Assembly (NCBI GenBank): GCA_037176705.1 | Contig: CM073890.1 | Location: forward strand, 99,810,591-99,874,590 | DNA length: 64,000 bases | Direction of reading: 5' to 3' | DNA from: Molossus alvarezi | Taxonomy: Eukaryota > Chordata > Mammalia > Chiroptera > Molossidae | Part shown: one piece after another, positions 55,359-64,000 of the stretch | How the letters are laid out: every line of letters starts with the position of its first letter | How positions within the stretch are numbered: the stretch's first letter is position 1 | Position numbers and translations under genes: made by a program | Notes under the pieces: model-generated | What the model was told of the DNA's origin: nothing | The model's database searches: none | The model's input: the letters and a program-made list of their open reading frames with translations, nothing else

Positions 55359-55997
55359 GAAAGGCACATAGAATTTTAAGATCTTCTCCTTTCTGCACAG
55401 AAGAAAAGAAATGGAGATACACACCCATGTCTTACTCTAGCCGACCAAAAACTAGAAAGTTCTTGTTAAAGGCAGGTGAAGAGGAGCTTGGTGGCAAAGA
55501 AGAATATGAGAAAATTAGAACTGGTAACCTGGCTCCCTAGGAACAGAACAAACCAACATGAAGAATACAGACCAGAAGCAACTAGCAGAACAAACAAACT
55601 GGAAAGAGTAGCCTGAGGCTGCAGGCCTGACTCATCACAGCCCAGGGTTTAGGATTTCCCAGGTATCATCCTCATGGGACCTGGAGGTGCAGATGACACT
55701 GAAGCAAGGTACCTTGTCTACTGTAGACAGTGGCAGGTTGGGCTACTGGCTGCACCTCCAAATGAGGAAATGCAACCAGTGAACCTCAGCAGAACCCAGG
55801 GCAAGGACTGTGTTCAATCACCCACTCAAAATCAAAGCTAGATAGGTATCAAGCTATGAGCCCCTCCTCCTTCTTCCAGGGACGAGGCACAGAAACTTCC
55901 GTTTCCACGCCCCAGTACATCGAGTCACTGTTTGGAGGGGAAAGGGGAAGTGACAGATATATTAAAGATGATGCGTTTATCAGAAGGAACCTAAATC
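55359..55997. other. Unique GC-richer DNA, nothing recognised
   Basis: Balanced composition, no long frame; might be an LTR or non-autonomous element I do not know. Confidence 0.4.
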
Positions 55998-56322
55998 ATC
56001 CAGATTACGCTGCTAAGCTGCCATAACAGAACGCCACAAACTGGACAGCTTAAAAACAGAAATTTGTTTTCTTATAGTTCTTGAAGCTGAAGTCCAATAG
56101 GAAGGTACCAGCAGGGTGGTTTCTGGTAAGAACTTTTTTGGGTTTGCCGTGCTGCTGTGTCCTCATGTGGCCTCTTCCTTTCCCAAAAGGACATCAGTCC
56201 TATTAGATCTCATTTTACCTTAATTATATCCTTAAATGTCTTATCTCCAGACACAGGAGACTTGAGGGTTAGGGCTTCAATTATGAATTTTGGGGAATAC
56301 AATTTAGTCTGTAACAGTCATA
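55998..56322 (-). mobile_element. MaLR LTR (MLT1-like), minus strand
   Basis: 'CTGCCATAACAGAACGCCAC' (56018), 'CTTAAAAACAGAAATTTGTT' (56049), 'GGACATCAGTCCTATTAGAT' (56189), 'GGGTTAGGGCTTCAATTATG' (56266) and 'TAGTCTGTAACAG' (56305) give the reversed order of a MaLR LTR. Confidence 0.8.
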
Positions 56323-56904
56323 AAATGGAGATGACTTGAACCAAAAGAGCCTAAGATATTATTATATAGTAACATTCATGAGAAATATTATATCAGTTAC
56401 AGAAAAATACAATTACACTTTGAACATCTGCATAATTTCAGCTCTGCAAAAGTTATTTAATTTCAGCCCTGCATAAGTTATTCAACTTGTAAGTGGATGT
56501 AGAAGTGTATAAATATACATTTTTATTGTACATTTTTATTAAAAGTATCATACATAAATAGCAAAAAAAAAAAAAAAAAAAAATCCAAAACAGCCTCAAT
56601 ACTCATCTATAGGACTTGAAGTATTGCACAGTCACATGCTGAACTGTTGATATACAACCAGTGAAATGAGCATTGATTACATGTATTGAAATAAAGATAT
56701 ATCACTGTATCTGATATTTTACATTATGGTACATTTTGTCGAGATTAAAAATAAAGATACTTATTTTTCTATACTGATATGTCAATTTATAAAAATATAT
56801 AAATCACAAAATATGGTACGATATCTAATAAGATTAACAAAGGCTTGCGATTCTCTTCTCTGGGGGTAGCATTGCAATGACTTAAAATCACCACTAAGGG
56901 ACCT
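56323..56904. other. Unique AT-rich DNA with a poly-A run
   Basis: A21 at 56563-56583 without a recognised element before it. Confidence 0.5.
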
Positions 56905-57135
56905 AGCACAGGTCATGGTTAGGATCAGGGCTATGGAGTCAAATAGCTCGGCTCATCAGTCACAGTTGAGAGGTCTTTGGCAAATTATTTAATTTTAAAT
57001 TTTATAAATCTCAAGTTTCTTGTCTATAAATTGGTCTAGTAATTCAATTTACCTCAGTGGATTATTGATAGAATTAAGTGTTAATTCACATATAACACTT
57101 AAGATTGTGTACACTTAATAAATATTATGTATTGC
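56905..57135 (+). mobile_element. MIR, plus strand
   Basis: 'AGGGCTATGGAGTCAAATAG' (56928), 'CTTTGGCAAATTATTTAATT' (56973), 'CTCAAGTTTCTTGTCTATAA' (57010), 'AGTGTTAATTCACATATAAC' (57077) and 'CTTAATAAATATTATG' (57115) follow the MIR consensus almost end to end. Confidence 0.75.
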
Positions 57136-57330
57136 TTTATATTATTTGTTACATTTCCAAATAATCCATTTCAAATTTTACAAAGAGCATATAGTGCTTT
57201 TTAATCCTTCAAATTAATACATGCATATATATTTTGAAAAATGTATCAACTCTTTACATAATCACAATTTTTCTCTTTCCTTAACTTTACTAACCTTATT
57301 TAAAAAGGATGCTATTAAAGACTATTTCTT

Positions 57331-57543
57331 GCCCTGGCCGGTTTGGCTCATTGGTTAGAGTGTTGGCCTGCAGTCCAGAGAGACCTGGGTTCAGTTCCTG
57401 CTAAGGGCACCTACCTCGGTCATGCGGGAGGTAGCCACTAGATGTGTCCCTTTCATGTCGATGTTTCTCTTCCTCTTTCTCCCTTCTACTCTATCTGAAC
57501 AAAAAAGGGAAAAATGTTCTCAGGTGAGGATAAAAAAAAAAAA
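57331..57543 (+). mobile_element. Ves-type SINE (type A), shortened body, 14-bp target duplication
   Basis: Head GCCCTGGCCGGTTTGGCTCA at 57331, B box GGTTCAGTTCC at 57389, body lacking about 35 bases of the GTTTGTCCCC segment, hairpin near 57518 and an A tail. AAAGACTATTTCTT is perfect at 57317-57330 and 57544-57557. Confidence 0.93.
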
Positions 57544-57557
57544 AAAGACTATTTCTT

Positions 57558-60117
57558 TTTCTCAAATAATCACATATTTAGACAATTCTTTTATACTTTG
57601 TTCTCATCTTTAAGCCCTTCCACTAACTGCCATATCTGTAACAGACTCAAATAAAAATTCTTTGTATATGCAAACTGCCGCCATCAGCACCTAGAGGCCA
57701 AGGAGTAGACAGAAAATCATTGCTTTTGTGACCTAAGGAGACAGTTCATTGATGAGTCTTTTTTGCCCCTGAGAGATCAATGTCCAGACATCTCAAAGGG
57801 GAATTGGTATGTGGTATAAGATGCTCATAAACGAATGATCAATCTAGCATGACAACAGGTTTGTGAATCTCATCTAAAACAACTGAATTAAGAGACCTAT
57901 TTTATATTTTAATAATCCTTAATGACCTGAAGTTAGTGAATACCAAAATCCAGAAGCCATTGTGTGTGGCAAAAACCCACTCATTCTAATGCTTTTGTTC
58001 TGCATTCCTTCACTTAGATTTAAATTTGACCACATCAAATTCTAAATGGTGTAAAAGTTGCTATTTTAATAATGTTAGAGACTTAGAAAAAGATACATTG
58101 AGATATTTCATGCTTATTTGTGAACGTGTAGAAACAAAACACAAAGAATTGGAACTGGCATTCATGATCCGGCACTTTGATTGCAAGATCTAGGGATTCA
58201 GGGGAAGTGTGTACCATCCGTTTGATCACTGACCCTTTGCACCCACCTGAGTCACGAGTGCTGTAATCTGAGTTTCTCTACTTCAGCAGAAGCTGCTTAG
58301 AGACAAATTACTCTGGTGCCAGACTGAATCCACCTGAGCTGCTGCACAGGGATGGCATTTCATTCAGAAGTGCAAGCCTTACAAGTTTCTCTCTTTGACC
58401 TTCTGGGTGACATCTTCTGCCAGATAGTCATTATTTTCCACCTCCAGCGCGCTGGGCTTCCTCTGCGGAGCAGTCATTAGCGCGGCGCAGGCATTGTAAG
58501 GGACCAGATAAAGACGTTTCCGTTTTCAGAAATTGGAGGATAGAAGATGAAAGGCAAAAAAAGGCCTCCACACTTGCTTTCATTCATGACTGCACTTTCC
58601 CTGGCTGACTCTGAAGCCCACCGCTGCTGATTTCCTTGTCATATTTCAAACCACCCCTGTCTCGGGAACCCAGGTTGAAACCAGCCCGGTTGTGGTATTA
58701 TCCCAGGGAATATTATAGGATGTTTTCGTCCTAATGCGAAGACTCTCTTTAAACAAAGGTTAAAATTCAGTTAAATAAAGCATGTAGGAATTATGCAGAA
58801 TCAAGCCTGGAGGATGATATAACTCCTCTGAGCAGGTTCAATATGCCATAACAGTGTTTCCAGAGGGAGAGATCAGGGTTGAGTGGGTATCGATATAATA
58901 GCAAGTAACCTATTTCCCTTAATCCTCTGACACTCTTCACCAGTTTTTCTTGTGCCTTTTCTACTCTTCCCACACTTCTCACCTCCTCCCCTATAATCTT
59001 CCTCTCCATCTCCCTCCCTTACTCATTTACTCATTCTCTATTTCTGTCTCTTATTTCTCTGTAAAAATCTTTTGCAAAGCAAGAATGGGTTGCAAGAATG
59101 TTGAAGCTTTTCCTGCATAGAAATTAAATTTATTCCCTCAATATTAACATGCTGGAAAAATGTAAAGCAGTCTATAAACACATTTTTTTTTCTAGTTGCA
59201 TTAGTTTTGCCATCACAGTCCATAGACACCAACCATCTTTTATTTGCAAGAGAATATACACTATGCTGGAGAAATAAAGAATTAATGACTTGATCGCTGC
59301 TCTCGTGGTATTTACAGTTTTGCTCTGGGGATGAAATAAAATATTAAAATTACCATTGAGAATATGGTGGCATAATATAAGTGACTAATAAATGGTACAA
59401 CATAATTGAACAAAGTGACAATTTCATTGACAATACCAATGTTTAAGGCACGTAAACAAAGTGGGAGGCATGTAAGGAAATTTTACCATTCCTTTCCTAT
59501 ATGTATATGTAACAGAGACTCTTGAATGAACCTGAATTTGGCTCATCTAAGTCTCAGGCAAGTTAGTTCGCATCTGGAGGGTTAATGAGGTGGCCGTTGA
59601 TGATAAAGCACACTGTCAAATTTTAATTTCTTGTTTTACAATATAGAAATGTTCATAATTAAAATAATTACATGGTGTCGAAAAAACTCTACACACACAC
59701 AGAAAGAGAGAGGAGACAGAGACAGAGAGAGAGAAGAGAGGAGAGAAAAAGAGAGACATACCTGATCATGCTGCTCTTATTTGCAGTAACACCGTATTCA
59801 GCTTGTTTTGTTATCTTAATATCTTTAATATTATTCCTTGGGATAGAATATATTTTGTCTATTTACTTTAAAAAATGTTCTTTACTTGCCTGATGGAAAA
59901 TATCAGAAACTGAATCAAATTACATTACATGCCTTCTCCACATCCCTTTCCCTCAAACTATATGTAAATAAATTTTTTTGGTTTCCTAGATAATATAATT
60001 TAACTTCCTATTTTGTCAGATAAACACATTTTGTTCTTTACCCTGGTGTTCTCCTCCCCCACAGCTGTCACCCATTTGCTCTCAGTTATACCATTATTTG
60101 ACATTTAAAAATAATTG
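57558..60117. other. Unique DNA with a CpG-containing block and a GA tract
   Basis: 58200-58740 has balanced composition with clustered CpGs ('CAGCGCGCTGGGCTTCC', 'TTAGCGCGGCGCAGGC' at 58446-58495) and no repeat signature; it may be regulatory. A GA-rich tract lies at 59689-59757. The rest shows nothing recognised. Confidence 0.4.
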
Positions 60118-60285
60118 AAACCTCAGAGGAGGGGGTGGGGGGGATGACATAAACCACAGAACTTATATGCATATACCTGTAACTAATAGACATAGACAAC
60201 AATGGTGGGGGGTATTGGGAGGAGGGTGTCTGGGGGGGGGAAGGAGAAACATCTGTAACAAAAGTAAGTTAATTAAAAAAATAAT
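60118..60285 (+). mobile_element. Severely 5'-truncated L1 3' end, plus strand
   Basis: G-rich tract, 'ACAGAACTTATATGCATATA' (60156), 'ATAGACATAGACAACAATGG' (60187), second G tract, 'ACATCTGTAACAAAAGTAAG' (60249) and an A-rich end. Closely parallels the 3' UTR of the intact L1 (39001-39193). Confidence 0.85.
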
Positions 60286-60910
60286 GGTTATCTATTTTTC
60301 ATGTGACTTTTAAATTTAAATTTTGATCTTGTATAATAGTGCTTGAGCATAAAATAAAATTTTGAAAAACCTTTGAATTTGTTAGGATTATGGAAATACA
60401 ATTCCGTTCTGAATTTGTAGAGTCCCGAAGGTCCTTTCCACTTTTTCTACATATCAACAGATCAAACATTCCCAGAGCACTTTGCTTTATATTTAGCATT
60501 TCTTGAATAGCTTTTTGTTTACCCAGGAATTTGTTTTGTTCTTCTATTATTGACAGAAAGATACTATGATTCCCATTGTTGAAATCATCCAGTTTCTTAA
60601 TCATAATAATTGTTAGAGTGATTCCAATTTTCTTGCTTCTTGGACTTACAAAGCTTAATTCACATTTAGTCCTGCAGTTGTATTTCTGCATGTGTTCTTC
60701 TCAGATCCAGGATTAAATCAAATTTTTACTAAGCTCTCTGTTGTCTGGATTTCAGTATGGCTTCTTCATTTACAATAATGTACACCCAAAAACTCTTTTT
60801 TGTTTTTTCTAGAAAGAATACATGGGAGGTAAACCTTCTGAAACATATTTTCTTTTCATACAGAATAGGTATATACATACTTTATATAATGAAGACAGTA
60901 TTCCAAATCA
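60286..60910. other. Unique DNA, nothing recognised
   Basis: A minus-strand frame of 130 codons (60691-60299) has no recognised domain; judged a chance frame. Confidence 0.45.
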
Positions 60911-60922
60911 TTTTATACTCCT

Positions 60923-61006
60923 TTAAAAATTATTTTATTAATGTATTTTTGTTGCAGATGTTTCTCCTTTCCCCCCATTGACACCTTCCTCCCGTCCCCC
61001 ATCCCG
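60923..61006 (-). mobile_element. 84-bp HAL1/L1 3'-end fragment with 12-bp target duplication
   Basis: 'GTTGCAGATGTTTCTCCTTT' (60951) and 'CCCCCCATTGACACCTTCCT' (60971) match the HAL1 3' end at 8424-8470. TTTTATACTCCT repeats at 60911-60922 and 61007-61018. A complete retrotransposition event of minimal length. Confidence 0.8.
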
Positions 61007-61059
61007 TTTTATACTCCTAACAGCAATACAAGAGAGCCCTGGTTCTTCCATATCCCCGC

Positions 61060-62470
61060 TGATGATTAGAATTGTCATATTTTATACAACTTTTCTAAAC
61101 CACACATATTTAAAATGTCAAATGTAATGTTTTAGCATATGTATACAACTGTGAAATCATCACCCCAGTCAAGGTAATAAGTATATACCTTATCTCCAAA
61201 AGTTTCTTTTTGCCCTTTGATTTTGTAATATCACCCTGCCCGGGCAACTCCACCCACTTTTCCTTCTGCCTCACCTCGCTGCAGACGGTGGTCTGTTCTC
61301 TGTTACTATGTTGGAATTTTCTAGAATTTTTTTTTTTTTTTTGAGAATTTTATACAAATAGAACTATATAGTCTGTACTCCTTTTGACCTAACTTATTTC
61401 AATCAACGTAATTGTTTTGTTTTCTTTTTTCTTGCTGAGTAGTACTCCATTATGCAGATATACCAACTTTGTTTTGTACTGGCCTGCTCCTATCACTTTC
61501 TCTTTATTAAATAAACAAAAGGACAACTATGAAGCTTTCAGAGGCAACCTGAGGAAGTACCAGCTGGCCTGATGACCCTCTAAATAAATTTGTCCTCTAA
61601 GCGAATTTGTTAGTTTTTAGAACTCAGATAATAGAACAAATAGCAGGATAGATGTGTGCTGACCCAGTTCACCCAGTTCCCTTTCGCCTCAGCTCCCTCC
61701 CACCTCCGTTCCCTCCTGCTTATCCCTAACTGCCTCCGCGTCTGTACTTGTTTGCTTGCTCTTCCCCAAGGCCAACAAGAAATGCCAGCTGCAGACGTTT
61801 GTAACAAACCCCCTATAAAATAAAAAATCAGCTGACAGTCGGGGCTGATCTCTGAGAACTGGGATCAGTCCCCGGCCGGCTTTGCTCTCTATTTGGCTTT
61901 AATTCGGCTCTGGTGGTCTCTCGGTTCTCTCGCGCCACAAGTTTATTCATTTAGCTGCTGTTCAACGTTCTGACTGCTTCTAGCTTTTAACTCATATAAA
62001 TGAGACTGCAGAGAGCATTCATGTACAAGTTCTATGAACACATGCTTTCATTTATTTCGGATAAAAATCCTAGGAGTGGAATGACTAGGTCAAATAGTAG
62101 TTTTAGGTTTAATTTCTTAAAAACAACAAAAAACAAAAACTCCCCTACTTTCCAAAGTGGTTGGACCATTTTACATTTCAACCAGCAGTGGCAGACTATA
62201 TATTATATATATATATATATATAATGTATAATGTTTGGACACTCTGTTTGTGACATTGATCTATTTGCCCATATTTGGACCTATATAATATATTTTTTTC
62301 TTATTATAGCTTTATATTAAACTTTGATATCATGTAATAAAAGTTCTTCAATTTTGCATTTTCATATAAATTTTAGAATTGGCCTGATGATATGTACAAT
62401 GTTTTTGATTGAGATTTTGTTGAATCTATATACTTCTTAAACATTTTATTTCAGAAATTGTGTTAATTCA
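61060..62470 (-). mobile_element. Old L1, minus strand, split by a solo LTR
   Basis: Reading rightward: reversed 3' UTR (61070-61310), 'TGAGTAGTACTCCATTATGC' (61436), then, after the LTR, 'AGAGAGCATTCATGTACAAG' (62011), 'CCTAGGAGTGGAATGACTAG' (62069), 'CATTTTACATTTCAACCAGC' (62167) and 'CATATAAATTTTAGAATTGG' (62363). Diverged, no open frame. Confidence 0.75.
61475..61940 (+). mobile_element. Solo LTR, class I ERV-like, plus strand
   Basis: The 466-bp block interrupts an L1 whose halves rejoin cleanly, has a GC-rich right half, a TATA-like CTATAAAATAAA at 61813-61824 and an R/U5-like end 'GGTTCTCTCGCGCCACA' (61923-61939). Start TGTACTGG at 61475. GTTT lies at 61471-61474 and 61941-61944, a candidate 4-bp target duplication typical of class I ERVs; this leaves one extra A after the CA end. 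No internal viral sequence is left. Confidence 0.65.
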
Positions 62471-64000
62471 AAATTTACTCTTGGTTAATACTTTTAGAGA
62501 GTATAAAATGTAGGGTTTAAGTCATTTCACCATGTAACTTGTATGTCAATGACAATTTTCTAACATTTTACTTTCAGATAAACTTATGTCAATCACATTA
62601 TTGTTTATTTATAAACTGAAGTATTATTATTTCTATTTTTCATTAATATTATCTTTATCCTAACTTTCACAGTAATGTTTCTAAGTGTTAAATGATTTTT
62701 TTTCGCATGCTGGTACCCCGTTTTAATCTGAAAACTAACATCTTTTTGAGACATTAGAAACCTTTTGTCCATTCATGTCTTTATTAATTATTTCCCATTT
62801 TTTCAAAGAAATTCAGGTTATATTTATTGGATTAGTCTCTCTTACTCTTAAACTTTCACTCAGTTATCACTTCTTTCAGTATTTCCTTTACATTCTGAGA
62901 CATTTCCTCAAGTCCTGCTATTGCCTTAATTGATCTTTTGTCCCTAGCACTTATATTTTTGTTTCTAATTACATTAAGCTCTCTCCTATTCTCTAAATTT
63001 ACTACTCTACTTTCTCTTGGATCCATTCTTTGTTTTATTTCCTGGTCCTACTTTTAGTGCTGTTGCTTTTTCCTAGCTATTGATCATCCTCGTGTGGTCA
63101 ATTGCATGTATAGATGGAGTTGTAGATTTTTAGTATAGGTAGTTATTACAGGTTTTCTACCCTTTGCCCTTAGTGTTTGTTTTCCTCCTACAGATGGATC
63201 ATGTGATCGGGGAGGACGGGGTGAGAACCATGTGGATTTGGTACACCATGTCACTTACTTTTAATGAGTAAAAGGAGGTGGCAGCTCAGGGTGATGCCTT
63301 TCTCCACTCAGACAAATGCCAAAATTATGGTGACTTCACTTTGGTGTTCCAACTCCTTTGCCTCAGTTGCTCCCAATTATAATGTCTACATTTTACACAA
63401 TGAGTTTTCCTTTCATCCTGGTATAAAGGCAAAACTGCTATGTTCTTATCAAGAAAGGACCTAGACTGTGGCTCCACTCGTCTGCAGTTTGTCCTCCCTG
63501 GTCCTTGCCTTATTTTCTATGTCTGTTGTTTTACCTGCTGAGACCACTCATAAGTTTTATTGCTCTACTGGAGAGAGTAATTCTGTCCTCTGCTGCCTTA
63601 GAGATTGAGAGCGACTGGCTTCACCACCTTTGGTGCAAGTAGCTTTGCTTAAGATGGAAGATGTGACAGGTTGAGATAGACGTTGCACCCATGACATGCA
63701 GTATGAGAATGCTCAACAACATTGTTAAAAGACTTCAGCGACTATATCCATTCTTCCAGAGGGAGGCAATAATGGTGTAACTACTGCTTTGGATATTGTC
63801 ATAAAGTGATAGCATCAAAGGGAATTTGAGCCACAGGAGAAAATACGGTGGGTTGTATTTGAATGCTGACTAAGAAAACTAGCTCGTGGGATACCCATGA
63901 GTTAGATTTTGGTATTTCAGAGAAATATTAAGGTAATATTCTAAGGTGATAGGAACTTTTAAAATATAGGTAATAAAAAAACTAAAGAAATACCAGTATC
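62471..64000. other. Unique AT-rich DNA, nothing recognised
   Basis: 62190-62222 just before holds a TA tract. 62760-63240 is pyrimidine-rich and may be more of an old L1 on the minus strand, but I cannot place it. Confidence 0.4.

Noticed and set aside
60299..60691. 130-codon minus-strand open frame
   Set aside because: No domain, no similarity to retroelement proteins, AT-rich codons; a frame of this length is expected once or so by chance in a window of this size.

Overview
The window is a piece of a bat nuclear genome with no host protein-coding gene that I can support. The bat call rests on about 19 copies of Ves-type SINEs, which carry a tRNA-like head with pol III A and B boxes, a CT-rich body and an A tail. 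It also rests on a young L1 and an ORF1-only 'half-L1' (HAL1) of the kind known from vesper bats and relatives. A vespertilionoid bat is likely; the species cannot be read from the sequence. Between the repeats lies AT-rich DNA that looks intergenic or intronic.

Left part (1-10.7 kb) is a stack of retrotransposons: a 5'-truncated L1 on the minus strand (about 55-2955), a decayed RTE-clade LINE fragment (2956-3525, minus), a very old L1 on the plus strand (about 3535-7770), and a complete but frameshifted HAL1 on the minus strand (8354-10734) with a 14-bp target duplication. Nine SINEs sit in these elements, every one in the same orientation as its host.

The middle (10.7-33.7 kb) is mostly unique AT-rich DNA with scattered SINEs, MaLR LTR fragments, MER5A/Charlie-type hAT fossils, MIRs, truncated L1 3' ends and a non-autonomous hAT element with recognisable 8-bp target duplications (30701-31160).

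The main element is a full-length L1 at 33743-39193. It has a 15-bp perfect target duplication, a 480-bp 5' UTR starting with a YY1-like site, an open ORF1 (300 aa), a 45-nt spacer, an open ORF2 (1274 aa) with every endonuclease, reverse transcriptase and Cys-rich motif I checked, and a G-rich 3' UTR. ORF1p would coat the RNA; ORF2p would nick the target and copy the RNA into it. The same machinery probably mobilised the HAL1 and the SINEs seen here.

The right part (39.2-64 kb) is unique DNA broken by a second copy of the same hAT family (42751-43000), more SINEs, an old minus-strand L1 carrying an inserted LTR (49484-49996), an L2, MaLR and MIR fossils, long tetranucleotide arrays, and another old minus-strand L1 carrying an apparent solo LTR (61475-61940). 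Nothing here looks like a new defence or biosynthetic system. The value of the window is in its mobile elements.
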